Source: an uncultured Bacteroidales bacterium
Lineage (GTDB): Bacteria > Bacteroidota > Bacteroidia > Bacteroidales > Bacteroidaceae
Assembly (NCBI GenBank): GCA_902800305.1
Contig: CADCDP010000004.1
Span: forward strand, 60,946 to 124,945
Direction: 5' to 3'
DNA: 64,000 nt
The first letter of the stretch is position 1. Each line of letters starts with the position of its first letter. Made by a program: the position numbers and the translations under genes. Of this stretch, positions 35,984 through 44,967 are shown one piece after another. The notes beneath the pieces were generated by a model. That model did no database searches, was not told the DNA's origin, and was given only the letters and a program-made list of their open reading frames with translations.

Positions 35984-36637
35984 ATGGAGTACACGTTTCA
36001 AGAGATGCCCGACATGGACAAGACGGGCGAACGCAAGGTTTATCCGAAGGCGATTCATTGTTCGCGAATACAGAACGATTTCTTTATGGGTGGATTGTCG
36101 CACCGCACCACCTACGGGGTGGGCACCATCGAGGGTGTGGTGAACGAGTTGACGGAGGAACTGGATGCCTATCTGACTAATGGGCACTCGGTGAAGGTGG
36201 ACGGCTTAGGTACATTCAACATTGCCTTGGGCATGAAGGATGGGCGTGAGGCTGAGACACTGAAGGAAGCGGGTGATAGGTATGACACAAACGGTGTCTA
36301 TATCAAGACCATCAACTTCATCCCCGACCAAAGGTGGCTCTATCGTCTCCGCCGTAGGACAGAACTGCACAAGGTGGGCGAGGTGAAGGCCCTCCATCCC
36401 CACCGGAACACGCTGGAGGAACGGCGACAGATGGTGCTGGAATATCTGGATCATCATCCCTACATCACGGTGCGTGTCTATATGCACCTCGCCTACGTGC
36501 CTCACACCCGTGCGTGCAAGGAACTGAAGCAGTTTGCGACAGAACCCGATGGCTGCATCCGTAGCAGTGGGTCGGGGTGCCACAAGGTGTATGTGAAGTG
36601 TCCGCCGAAGGCGTATAACCTTCCGAAAGTAGAGTAA
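35984..36637 (+). CDS. HU-family DNA-binding protein with C-terminal extension
   Basis: A 217-aa protein whose first 130 residues follow the Bacteroidales HU-related fold (VYPKAIHCSRIQNDFFMGGLS, VGTIEGVVNELTEELDAYLTNGHSVKVDGLGTFNIALG). The C-terminal ~80 residues (RQMVLEYLDHHPYITVRVYMHLA) look like a small winged helix. Such proteins are twice the length of classical HU. The gene lies alone, with its own promoter. It probably bends or coats DNA; a link to any mobile element here cannot be shown. Confidence 0.85.
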   Translation: MEYTFQEMPDMDKTGERKVYPKAIHCSRIQNDFFMGGLSHRTTYGVGTIEGVVNELTEELDAYLTNGHSVKVDGLGTFNIALGMKDGREAETLKEAGDRYDTNGVYIKTINFIPDQRWLYRLRRRTELHKVGEVKALHPHRNTLEERRQMVLEYLDHHPYITVRVYMHLAYVPHTRACKELKQFATEPDGCIRSSGSGCHKVYVKCPPKAYNLPKVE

Positions 36638-36695
36638 TTTGTTCGTGAAATTTAGTTTTTTTATGAAGTTGAACTTGTAAATCAATATTTTTCCG

Positions 36696-36703
36696 TACCT
36701 TTG
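36696..36703 (+). promoter_or_regulatory. -7 element ahead of the cobalamin riboswitch
   Basis: TACCTTTG, just before the riboswitch leader, with a CTTG about 20 nt upstream as an imperfect -33. The leader that follows is about 470 nt long. Confidence 0.6.
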
Positions 36704-36709
36704 CAGCGC

Positions 36710-36935
36710 AATTGGTTCTCCCCCACCTTCCAGACGGGAGGGTGGCGACGGAGCTAAGATGGGAATGGGGTGGAAGTCCCCAACATTACCCGATGCTGTG
36801 TGTCCTTTTTAACAGGTTGCCAACAGTGTCACTGGAGTCAAAGATGTGTCTCAGCAGAGGCAGCTTTGAACATACCGGGAAGACCGCGCACTTTGTAGGA
36901 CGAGTCAGAAGACCTGCCTTTTGCCATTAGAGAAG
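36710..36935 (+). ncRNA. Cobalamin (B12) riboswitch
   Basis: The leader has the conserved B12-box features: GGGAATGGGGTGGAAGTCCC, then CAACATTACCCGATGCTGTG, and AGTCAGAAGACCTGCC near the 3' end. These correspond to the GGTGnAAnTCC core, the CCCGCAACTGT-like strand and the AGGAGACCTGCC element of the cobalamin family. It lies upstream of the carboxylase operon at 37179. Boundaries are approximate. Usually such elements switch genes off when adenosyl- or methylcobalamin binds. Confidence 0.85.
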
Positions 36936-37126
36936 CGTGTCTGCGGGAGTACGGACATTGTCTTATACTTATATACATATTTATAATAAAGAATGAAAAG
37001 ACCATGCGTCAGTCATGCTGTGCTGGGAGACATACTGTGTGGATGCCTCTCAGGGGATGCTGTGTGGTAACGTTACTGGAAGAAAGCTTCATAAAATATC
37101 ATTATGATTAAGTTGTTGTAAATGCC

Positions 37127-37156
37127 AAGTGCCCCAGCAGTGATGCTCGGGCACTT
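37127..37156 (+). terminator. Hairpin at the end of the riboswitch leader
   Basis: AAGTGCCC pairs with GGGCACTT around a 14-nt loop, followed by TATT. It ends 22 nt before the accC start. It could be the expression platform's terminator or a start-site sequester; the T-run is short. Confidence 0.55.
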
Positions 37157-37178
37157 TATTAAGACTGTTCAATTGATT

Positions 37179-38693
37179 ATGATAAGGAAAATATTAGTAG
37201 CAAATCGTGGAGAGATAGCCATCCGTGTGATGCGTAGCTGCTATGAGATGGGTATCCGTTCGGTGGCTGTCTATAGCACCGCCGACCGCCTCTCGCGCCA
37301 TGTGCTCTTCGCTAACGAAGCAGAGTGCATCGGTGGGGCAGCCAGCAGCGACAGCTATCTGAACATCGACCACATTATTGAGGCAGCGCATAAGCACAAG
37401 GTGGATGCCATCCACCCCGGCTATGGCTTCCTCTCGGAGAATGCAGAGTTTGCCCGTCGCTGTGAGCAGGAGGGCTTCATCTTCATTGGTCCCCGTCCGG
37501 AGACGATGGAGGAGATGGGCGACAAGATTAGTGCGCGTCGCAAGATGATTGAGGCTGGCGTGCCTGTAGTGCCAGGTACCGAAGAACCGCTGAAGTCGGC
37601 TGAAGAGGCTGTCGAGGTGGCCAAGAAGATTGGCTTCCCCGTCATGCTGAAGGCTTCGATGGGCGGTGGTGGAAAGGGTATGCGTCTCATCCAACGCGAA
37701 GAAGACGTGGTGGAGATGTACAACGCCGCCCGAAGTGAAGCTATGTCGGGCTTTGGCGACGACACCGTCTATATCGAGAAGTTTGTGGAAGAACCCCACC
37801 ACATCGAGTTCCAAATCTTGGGTGACAAGCATGGCAACGTTGTCCACCTCTTCGACCGCGAGTGCTCTGTGCAGCGTCGCCACCAGAAGATTGTGGAGGA
37901 AAGTCCAAGCCCGTTCATCGACTATAACCTCCGCATGGAGATGGGAGCCAAAGCTGTGGCTGCAGCCCGTGCAGTGGGTTATGAAGGAGCTGGAACCATC
38001 GAGTTCCTCGTCGATAAGTACCACAAGTTCTACTTCTTGGAAATGAACACACGCTTGCAGGTGGAGCACCCCATCACGGAGGAAGTGGTGGGCATCGACC
38101 TCGTAAAGGAGCAGATACTCGTGGCCGATGGTCAGCAACTGCGTTACCGTCAGGAGGACATCCGTCAGCGGGGTCATGCCATCGAGTGCCGTATCTGCGC
38201 CGAGGACACGGAACATAACTTCATGCCTTCTCCTGGTGTCATCAAGCAACTCACAGAGCCGCATGGCATCGGCACACGTATCGACTCGTATGTGTATGAG
38301 GGCTACGAGATTCCCGTGCATTACGACCCCATGATTGGCAAGCTCATCGTGTGGGCGACCACCCGTGAGTACGCCATCGAACGTATGCGCCGTGTGCTCT
38401 ATGAATACAAGATTACGGGTTTGACCACCAACATCCGCTACCTGCGCCGCATCATCGATGTGCCCGATTTCAAGCAGGGCAACTACAACACCTACTTCAT
38501 CGAGCGCAACCAAGACAGGCTTCGTCCCCGTCCTGGCTTCAAGAACGATTCGGAGCCGATGGCGGTCATTGCGGCTTACATCGACTATCTGATGAACCTC
38601 GAAGAGAACAAGCCCACTACGCCTACAGCGGAGAACACAGCAATCAGCCGCTGGAGGGCATTCGGATTGCAGAAAGGAGTACTGAGAGTATAA
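37179..38693 (+). CDS. accC: Biotin carboxylase subunit (acyl-CoA carboxylase)
   Basis: The start at 37179 (MIRKILVANRGEIAIRVMRS) matches biotin carboxylases; 19 upstream in-frame codons overlap the leader hairpin. The 504-aa protein has the ATP-grasp domain with KASMGGGGKGMRLI, the HHIEFQILGD segment, FLEMNTRLQVEHPITEEV and the RIDSYVYEGYEIP C-terminal part. It carboxylates biotin on the carrier at 38693 using ATP and bicarbonate. It shares one base with the next gene (stop/start at 38693), so translation is coupled. Confidence 0.93.
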   Translation: MIRKILVANRGEIAIRVMRSCYEMGIRSVAVYSTADRLSRHVLFANEAECIGGAASSDSYLNIDHIIEAAHKHKVDAIHPGYGFLSENAEFARRCEQEGFIFIGPRPETMEEMGDKISARRKMIEAGVPVVPGTEEPLKSAEEAVEVAKKIGFPVMLKASMGGGGKGMRLIQREEDVVEMYNAARSEAMSGFGDDTVYIEKFVEEPHHIEFQILGDKHGNVVHLFDRECSVQRRHQKIVEESPSPFIDYNLRMEMGAKAVAAARAVGYEGAGTIEFLVDKYHKFYFLEMNTRLQVEHPITEEVVGIDLVKEQILVADGQQLRYRQEDIRQRGHAIECRICAEDTEHNFMPSPGVIKQLTEPHGIGTRIDSYVYEGYEIPVHYDPMIGKLIVWATTREYAIERMRRVLYEYKITGLTTNIRYLRRIIDVPDFKQGNYNTYFIERNQDRLRPRPGFKNDSEPMAVIAAYIDYLMNLEENKPTTPTAENTAISRWRAFGLQKGVLRV

Positions 38694-39217
38694 TGGAAAT
38701 ACAAGTTGGAAATAAGACCTTGGAAGTGACCCTGCTGAGCAAGGAGGGCAACCAAGTGAAGATAGACATTGATGGAAAAGTCTATGACGTGGATGTGGCT
38801 ATGCTCCAAAACGGCACCTGCTCCCTCATCTACGACGGCAATTCGTACAACGCCGAACTCATCCGTGAGAGTGGCGAGAAGCATTACCGCGTGAACCTCA
38901 ACTACTCGACCTACCAGATTGATATGCTCGACTCACAGGCGAAGTACATGAAGATGCGTCGTGGTGGTTCTTCCGACTCTGTGCAGGCGGATGTCATCAC
39001 GGCACCCATGCCTTGCAAGATTGTCAACATCTACGTGAAGCCTGGCGACGAGCTGCACGAGGGCGACACGGTGCTCACGATGGAGGCCATGAAGATGCAG
39101 TCGAACTATAAGGTGAGTGCCGACTGCACCGTGAAGGATGTGTTAGTCAGTGTGGGCGACAGCGTCCGTGTGGAACAGCCGCTCATCAAGTTGGACATTA
39201 AAAAAGAAGAAAAATGA
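38693..39217 (+). CDS. Biotin carboxyl carrier protein
   Basis: A 174-aa carrier. The C-terminal biotinyl domain includes VITAPMPCKIVNIYVKPGDEL and the biotin site EAMKMQSNYK, whose Lys carries biotin. The N-terminal half is a distinct ~90-aa domain (VDVAMLQNGTCSLIYDGNSYNAELIRESG) typical of carriers in acyl-CoA carboxylase and decarboxylase complexes. It overlaps the carboxyltransferase gene by 4 nt. Confidence 0.92.
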   Translation: MEIQVGNKTLEVTLLSKEGNQVKIDIDGKVYDVDVAMLQNGTCSLIYDGNSYNAELIRESGEKHYRVNLNYSTYQIDMLDSQAKYMKMRRGGSSDSVQADVITAPMPCKIVNIYVKPGDELHEGDTVLTMEAMKMQSNYKVSADCTVKDVLVSVGDSVRVEQPLIKLDIKKEEK

Positions 39218-40653
39218 CAAAACTTACAGCAAGAGAACGTATAGAGACGCTGCTCGACCGTGGTACTTTCGTCGAGTTGGACAAGCATGTGGTGCATCGT
39301 TGTACCGATTTCGGTATGGAGAACAAGCGCATTGAAGGCGACGGCGTTATCTCGGGTTATGGCAAGATAGACGGACGCATCGTCTTCGTCTATGCCTTCG
39401 ACTTCGCCGTGCTGGGCGGTTCACTCTCTGCCGCCAATGCACAGAAGATAGCCAAGGTGCAAGACCTCGCACTCAAGAATGGTGCCCCCATCATCGGTCT
39501 GAACGACTCAGGTGGTGCCCGTATTCAGGAAGGTGTGGAATCCCTCACCGGTTTCGCCCACATCTTCAAGCGCAACGTGATGGCATCGGGCGTGATTCCA
39601 CAAATTAGTGCCATCCTTGGCCCCTGTGCCGGCGGTTCATGCTACTCGCCAGCATTGACCGACTTCATCCTGATGGTGAAGGAACAGAGCCAGATGTTTG
39701 TCACGGGACCTAATGTGGTGAAGGCTGTGACCAACGAGGATGTGGATAAGGAAACCCTTGGTGGTGCCATGACCCACAACAGCGTGAGCGGTGTGAGCCA
39801 CTTCATCTGCAACAGCGACGAAGAGACCCTCATGACCATCCGTGAACTCATCGGCTTCATCCCGTCGAACAACATGGAAGATGCACCCGTGCATCCAGTC
39901 ACCGACGAAGTGACACGCATCTGCCACGAACTCGACAACGTGGTGCCGACCGACCCCAATGTGCCCTACGACATCCGCAACATCATCGAACCCGTCTGCG
40001 ACCAGCAGTACTTCTTCGAGATACAGCCAGAGTTTGCCAAGAACATCGTCATCGGTTTTGGGCGTATGGCAGGACGCACCGTTGGCTTCGTGGCGAACCA
40101 ACCCAACTTCTTGGCTGGTGCGCTCGACATCGATGCTTCCGACAAAGCCGCACGCTTCATCCGCTTCTGCGACTGCTTCAACATCCCTCTCATCGCTGTG
40201 GAAGATGTACCAGGCTTCTTGCCAGGTGTGCAGCAGGAGCACAACGGCATCATCCGGCATGGGGCCAAGGTGGTCTATGCCTTTGCCGAGGCGACCGTGC
40301 CGAAAATCACCCTCATCACCCGCAAGGCATACGGTGGAGCCTACATTGTGATGAACTCGAAGTGCATCGGAGCTGACGTGAACCTTGCCTACCCGACAGC
40401 CGAAATCGCTGTGATGGGTGCTGAAGGAGCGTGCAACATCCTCTATCGCAAAGCCACTCCCGAAGAGCGTGCCGCGAAGATTGAGGAGTACCGACAGAAG
40501 TTCGCCAACCCCATGCCAGCCGCCCAGCTTGGCTACATCGACGAGATTATCTCCCCCTGCGACACCCGCATCCGCCTCATTCAGGCACTGGAGATGTCGC
40601 GCAACAAGAATCAGAGCAACCCGCCGAAGAAGCACGGGAATATGCCGCTGTAA
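39214..40653 (+). CDS. Acyl-CoA carboxylase carboxyltransferase subunit (propionyl/methylmalonyl type)
   Basis: A 479-aa protein with crotonase-fold CT motifs: IIGLNDSGGARIQEGVESL, LGPCAGGSCYSPALTDF, VEDVPGFLPGVQQEHNGIIRHGAK and KITLITRKAYGGAYIVMNSK. It is closest in pattern to PccB/MmdA and lacks about 35 N-terminal residues found in longer homologues. With 37179 and 38693 it forms a complete biotin-dependent complex that either carboxylates propionyl-CoA or works on methylmalonyl-CoA in the succinate-propionate pathway. No membrane decarboxylase partner is present here, which leans towards carboxylase. Confidence 0.88.
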   Translation: MTKLTARERIETLLDRGTFVELDKHVVHRCTDFGMENKRIEGDGVISGYGKIDGRIVFVYAFDFAVLGGSLSAANAQKIAKVQDLALKNGAPIIGLNDSGGARIQEGVESLTGFAHIFKRNVMASGVIPQISAILGPCAGGSCYSPALTDFILMVKEQSQMFVTGPNVVKAVTNEDVDKETLGGAMTHNSVSGVSHFICNSDEETLMTIRELIGFIPSNNMEDAPVHPVTDEVTRICHELDNVVPTDPNVPYDIRNIIEPVCDQQYFFEIQPEFAKNIVIGFGRMAGRTVGFVANQPNFLAGALDIDASDKAARFIRFCDCFNIPLIAVEDVPGFLPGVQQEHNGIIRHGAKVVYAFAEATVPKITLITRKAYGGAYIVMNSKCIGADVNLAYPTAEIAVMGAEGACNILYRKATPEERAAKIEEYRQKFANPMPAAQLGYIDEIISPCDTRIRLIQALEMSRNKNQSNPPKKHGNMPL

Positions 40654-40661
40654 GCCAAAAA

Positions 40662-40693
40662 TTTGTTTTCTCCCTTAAAATGTTGTATCTTTG
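40662..40693 (+). promoter_or_regulatory. Promoter for the btuB-like gene
   Basis: TTTG at 40662-40665, 20 nt, TATCTTTG at 40686-40693. The ATG at 40708 is only 14 nt after the -7 element, so the leader from this promoter is too short to contain a riboswitch. Confidence 0.7.
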
Positions 40694-40707
40694 CACCCGT
40701 TTTAGCA

Positions 40708-42672
40708 ATGAAGACCGTATTGACCATCGTATGTGTCGGTATGCAGATGCTGTCAGCGTCGGCACAGACAGACACGACATCTCTTCGCCTCCGTGAGGTG
40801 CAGGTGGTGGAAAGTCAGAAGCATCACACGATGACTTCGACTGCCCCCTTGTACGTGATGGATCATGGCGAGATGTTGCGCCTGGGTGTGACCGATATGG
40901 CTGATGCGCTGTACCGTCTGCCTGGCATCACCCTACGCGACTATGGTGGGGCTGGGGGCATGAAGACCGTGTCTGTACGTGGGTTGGGCACGAAGCATAC
41001 GGGTGTCAGCTACGACGGTGTGATGCTCAGCGAGTGTCAGGGAGGCGAGATAGACCTGTCCCGTTATTCGTTGGACAACGTAGGGAGTCTTTCGTTGGTC
41101 ATTGGCGACAATGACGACATCTTCATCCCTGCCCGACAAGTCACCACGCCCGCCACTGTCCATATCCAGACGATGCGGCTGCCTTCCGACGATGTCCGTC
41201 CCCATCTGAATGCGCAGTTGAAGGTGGGTTCTTTCGGTTATGTGTCGCCTTTCCTTAAATACGAGCAGAATCTGGGCGACCGTTTCGCTTTCTCTGCTGT
41301 GGGCGAATACACCTACGCTGAGAATGATTACCCCTACACCATCAAGAACGTGACGGAAACCATCCACGACCATCGCAAGAACAGCCGCATGAACTCTGGG
41401 CATGGCGAACTGAACTTTGTGTGGCACATCCGTCCCTCCGACCGCTTGACAGGCAAGGTCTATTACTACGACAACGACCGCCAGTTGCCTGGACAAGTAA
41501 AATACTACTCCAACACCAGCCGCGAGACCTTGCGCGACCGCAACTTCTTCGGGCAACTCATGTATCAGGGAAGGCTCACCAAGACGCTTTCCCTGAAACT
41601 GCATGGCAAGTTCAATTGGGCGGCCTCCTTCTACGATGATGGGGTGACGGCAAGCATGTTGCAGGATGCCGACTATTGGCAACGGGAATACTACACCTCT
41701 GCCTCTCTGCTCTACATGCCTACCCAGACATGGGCTTTCGACTACTCCGCCGATTATGCCTACAACAACCTGAACAGCACACTCCCCACCGATGCACGTC
41801 CCTATCGCAACACCATCCTGCAGTCAGCTACGGCAAAGTACCGTTCGAAGCGTCTCACGATGATGGGGCGACTCCTCCATTCGCTCTATCTGAACGATGC
41901 CAAGGAGGGTGATGCGGCAGACGATATGCGCCGACTCTCGCCCTCCCTCAGCGTGTCCTACCTCCTGTTGTCCCATTGGTATGTACGTGCTTCCTACAAG
42001 GAAATCTTCCGTGCCCCCACGTTCAACGAGAACTACTTCTGGCATTATGGTTCCAAGGACTTGCATCCAGAATGCACCGAGCAGTTGAACGTCGGCACCA
42101 CGTGGCAGGGCGACTTCGGAAAGACCCACGTGCAAACCACCCTTGATGGCTACTACAACTGGGTGAAGGACATGATTGTGGCAGTGCCTTACAATATGTT
42201 CGTGTGGAACTGCGTCAATGTGGGCAAGGTGCGAGTGTATGGAGCTGATGTAACGCTGAATGTCTCCCACCAGCTGAACGAGCGTCAACAGCTGACAGCA
42301 TCGGGCAACTACAGTTACCAGCGGGCACAGAACCGCTCCAACCCCTCTTCGCCTTACTACAACAACCAAATCGCCTACATGCCTGAGCATCAGGGTTCTT
42401 TCGCTTTGGCGTGGGAGAACCCTTGGGTGAGTTGTTCCACCCATCTGACGGCTGTGAGTGAGCGTTGGAGCAACAATGCCCATCTGGACGGCACCCGTGT
42501 GGATGGCTACTACGAACTCGGTGCTTCAGCCTACCGTCGTTTCCACATCGGCTACGGAGTCATGGAGGTGCGTTTTGACGTAAAGAACTTGACGGACAAG
42601 CAATACGAGATTGTGGGAGCCTATCCCATGCCAGGCCGAAGCTTTCAAGTCTCTCTGAATTATAAGTTATAA
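40708..42672 (+). CDS. btuB: TonB-dependent outer-membrane receptor, BtuB-like
   Basis: The start at 40708 (MKTVLTIVCVGMQMLSASAQ) gives a signal peptide. The 654-aa protein has a plug domain (MADALYRLPGITLRDYGGAGG, SVRGLGTKHTGVSYDG) and a 22-strand barrel ending in FQVSLNYKL, which fits insertion by the Bam complex. The size and position upstream of BtuG-, BtuF- and BtuC-like genes identify it as the cobalamin transporter of the outer membrane. It does not carry the SusC N-terminal extension. Confidence 0.88.
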   Translation: MKTVLTIVCVGMQMLSASAQTDTTSLRLREVQVVESQKHHTMTSTAPLYVMDHGEMLRLGVTDMADALYRLPGITLRDYGGAGGMKTVSVRGLGTKHTGVSYDGVMLSECQGGEIDLSRYSLDNVGSLSLVIGDNDDIFIPARQVTTPATVHIQTMRLPSDDVRPHLNAQLKVGSFGYVSPFLKYEQNLGDRFAFSAVGEYTYAENDYPYTIKNVTETIHDHRKNSRMNSGHGELNFVWHIRPSDRLTGKVYYYDNDRQLPGQVKYYSNTSRETLRDRNFFGQLMYQGRLTKTLSLKLHGKFNWAASFYDDGVTASMLQDADYWQREYYTSASLLYMPTQTWAFDYSADYAYNNLNSTLPTDARPYRNTILQSATAKYRSKRLTMMGRLLHSLYLNDAKEGDAADDMRRLSPSLSVSYLLLSHWYVRASYKEIFRAPTFNENYFWHYGSKDLHPECTEQLNVGTTWQGDFGKTHVQTTLDGYYNWVKDMIVAVPYNMFVWNCVNVGKVRVYGADVTLNVSHQLNERQQLTASGNYSYQRAQNRSNPSSPYYNNQIAYMPEHQGSFALAWENPWVSCSTHLTAVSERWSNNAHLDGTRVDGYYELGASAYRRFHIGYGVMEVRFDVKNLTDKQYEIVGAYPMPGRSFQVSLNYKL

Positions 42673-42716
42673 CAAGTAATTACCCATATTAACGTTTAAC
42701 AATTAAAACTAAACAA

Positions 42717-43856
42717 ATGAAAAAAAGTCTTTTAAGTTTTGCGGTACTGATGATGGGCGCAGCCCTCTTTACTGCTTGTAGTAGCGACGACGATGCCCCC
42801 GAGGTGAAGAAGGTGGACGTATCTAATGGTGTGTTTGTGTTGGGTTCTGGCAACCAGCGGTCTAATATCGACGGTAACCTCAGCTACATCGACTACACTT
42901 CTGGCACGGTCACAGCCAACGCTTTCCAGAAAGCCAACGGAAAGTCTCTCGGTAAGACAGCCAACTACATTGCGGATTATGGTTCCAAGCTCTACATCGT
43001 GGTGGATGCCGAGGCTACTATCTGGGTATGCGACAAAGCCACTTTGCGTGTGATTCAGCAGATAAAGACCACCGACCTCTTGGGCGAGAAGGACGGAGCC
43101 AGCCCACGTGCTGCCGTAGGTATGGACGGCAAGCTCTACTTCACCTGCTATGGTGACAGCTACAATGGTGGCAACGGCATCTTGGCGGTGGTGGACACCG
43201 TGAACTTCGCTAAGCAGACCACATACGAGGTAGGATCCTATCCTGATGGACTTACCGTAGCCAATGGCTGCATCTACGTGGCCAACTCCGACTACGGCAT
43301 GGGTGTGAAGCCTTCCATCTCCAAGGTGAATCCTCAGACCCTCAAGGTGGAGGAAATCAAGGACGACCTGATTACCAACCCGATGCAGATGGTCACCATC
43401 GGCTCTGATGTCTATAGCCTCGACTATGGCACCTACGATGAAATGTGGAATCAGGTGGGTGCAGGTGTTCGCAAGATTACGGCATCTGGCAACGTGACGA
43501 AGGTCGTTGACGGTACGGCTATGGGTACCGACGGCAAGAAAATCTATACAGCGTATGCTCCTTGGGGTGCTGCTGAGATTACTTATCTTATCTACGACCC
43601 TGCCACTGGCGCAACGACTTCATGGTCTCCAGAGGGCATCTTCAGTCCTGGTGTCATTGCCGTTGACCCTGTATCAGGCAACATCTTCATCGTATCTTAC
43701 CAGCAAAACCCAGATACGGGTTATGCAGACTATGCACTGCCATCCTACACCAACCAGTACGATGCTCAGGGCAAGTTCGTGAAGAAGTTCGAGAACACAG
43801 CCACAGGGCCTATCTCTGTTGTGTTCAACACGGGCGTAAAGTATGTTCAGGAATAA
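42717..43856 (+). CDS. btuG: Surface lipoprotein, beta-propeller, BtuG-like
   Basis: A 379-aa protein with a lipoprotein signal (LFTACSSDDD, Cys at ~21) and propeller repeats (NYIADYGSKLYIVVDAEATIWV, GMDGKLYFTCYGDSYNGGNG, VDPVSGNIFIVSYQQNPDTG) of the DUF5074/YncE type. In Bacteroides BtuG is a surface-exposed propeller that binds B12 very tightly and hands it to BtuB. The same gene order here, directly after btuB, supports the call. The stop overlaps the btuF start by 14 nt. Confidence 0.82.
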   Translation: MKKSLLSFAVLMMGAALFTACSSDDDAPEVKKVDVSNGVFVLGSGNQRSNIDGNLSYIDYTSGTVTANAFQKANGKSLGKTANYIADYGSKLYIVVDAEATIWVCDKATLRVIQQIKTTDLLGEKDGASPRAAVGMDGKLYFTCYGDSYNGGNGILAVVDTVNFAKQTTYEVGSYPDGLTVANGCIYVANSDYGMGVKPSISKVNPQTLKVEEIKDDLITNPMQMVTIGSDVYSLDYGTYDEMWNQVGAGVRKITASGNVTKVVDGTAMGTDGKKIYTAYAPWGAAEITYLIYDPATGATTSWSPEGIFSPGVIAVDPVSGNIFIVSYQQNPDTGYADYALPSYTNQYDAQGKFVKKFENTATGPISVVFNTGVKYVQE

Positions 43857-44967
43857 AACAGATAACCGACAGCTTCTGTTGTCGATACTTGTTGCCTCCG
43901 CACTCCTCTTTTCGTGCGGGGGCAACACCACTTCTCCCCTACAGGGGCAGGGTGACACCATCCCCATGCGCTATGCCAAGAACATCACCATGGTGCGCTA
44001 TGGTGAAAGTGTGGTGGAGGTGAAGCTCAAGAACCCTTGGGGCGAGGGGCTGTTGGGCACCTACATCCTGACCAGCGACCCCGAAGCCATCCCTCCCTAC
44101 GAAGGTGGTACCCCCGTCATCACGATACCCCTGCAGAACGCCCTCGTCTTCACCGCTGTCCATTGTGGCCTTATCTGCGAGTTGGGCATGGAAGAGAGCA
44201 TCGGAGGCGTGTGTGAGAAGCAGTACATCCACTGCCTGACGAAATCTGTGGTGGATTGTGGCAATGGTATGTCGCCCAATCAGGAACTCATCATCCAGCT
44301 GCATCCCGATGCCATGCTGGTGTCTCCCTTCGAAAGCAACACTGGGCACGACAAGTTGGGGCAATTAGGCATCCCCATCATCGAGTGTGCCGAATACATG
44401 GAGCCGACTTCCCTCGGAAGAGCCGAATGGATGAAGTTCTACGGGCTTCTCTTCGGCAAGGAAAAGGAGGCGAACGAGTTGTTCGATGCCCTTGTGGCTC
44501 GCTACGACAGTTTGAAGAACCTTGTCAAGGCAGCCCCTTCCCGTCCTCGCATCCTGTCCGAACAGCTCTATGGCAATGTCTGGTACCAGCCTGGTGTCTG
44601 CAGCACCGTCGGCCAGCTCTATGCCGATGCCAAAGCCCAAACCGCCTTCCCCGATTGTCGGCAAAGCGGTTCTGCGCCTCTTTCGGTCGAACAAGTCTAT
44701 GCCTCTGCCCACGATGCCGACATCTGGCTTATCCGCTACGATGCCGACACACCCAAGACCCTCGCCCAACTGGCTTCCGAGGCCGACATCTACCGCCGTT
44801 TCGAGGCTTTCAAACGTGGCCAAGTGTGGGGATGCAACACGCGCACTTCCTACTTCTATGAGCGGTCGCCCTTCCATCCCGACCGTTTCCTCTCGGATGT
44901 CATCCAAATCACTCACCCCGAAGTGCAGCTCCAAGAGCCGATGCACTTCTATCAACGTTTGCAATGA
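43843..44967 (+). CDS. btuF: Periplasmic cobalamin-binding lipoprotein, BtuF-like
   Basis: A 374-aa lipoprotein (LLFSCGGN) with the class III binding-protein layout: ITMVRYGESVVEVKLKNPWG, NQELIIQLHPDAMLVSPFE, GIPIIECAEYMEPTSLGRAEWM (long helix joining lobes) and VQIT-type C-terminus. The family includes BtuF and ferric siderophore binders; the context with BtuB, BtuG and a FecCD permease indicates cobalamin. It overlaps btuC by 4 nt. Confidence 0.85.
   Translation: MFRNKTDNRQLLLSILVASALLFSCGGNTTSPLQGQGDTIPMRYAKNITMVRYGESVVEVKLKNPWGEGLLGTYILTSDPEAIPPYEGGTPVITIPLQNALVFTAVHCGLICELGMEESIGGVCEKQYIHCLTKSVVDCGNGMSPNQELIIQLHPDAMLVSPFESNTGHDKLGQLGIPIIECAEYMEPTSLGRAEWMKFYGLLFGKEKEANELFDALVARYDSLKNLVKAAPSRPRILSEQLYGNVWYQPGVCSTVGQLYADAKAQTAFPDCRQSGSAPLSVEQVYASAHDADIWLIRYDADTPKTLAQLASEADIYRRFEAFKRGQVWGCNTRTSYFYERSPFHPDRFLSDVIQITHPEVQLQEPMHFYQRLQ

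Noticed and set aside
36991..37010. Match to the family A core (AAAGACCATGCG) in the riboswitch leader
   Set aside because: Only about 15 bases match and the arms are missing; likely chance.
37194..38513. 439-codon minus-strand frame inside accC
   Set aside because: Antisense to a fully conserved biotin carboxylase.
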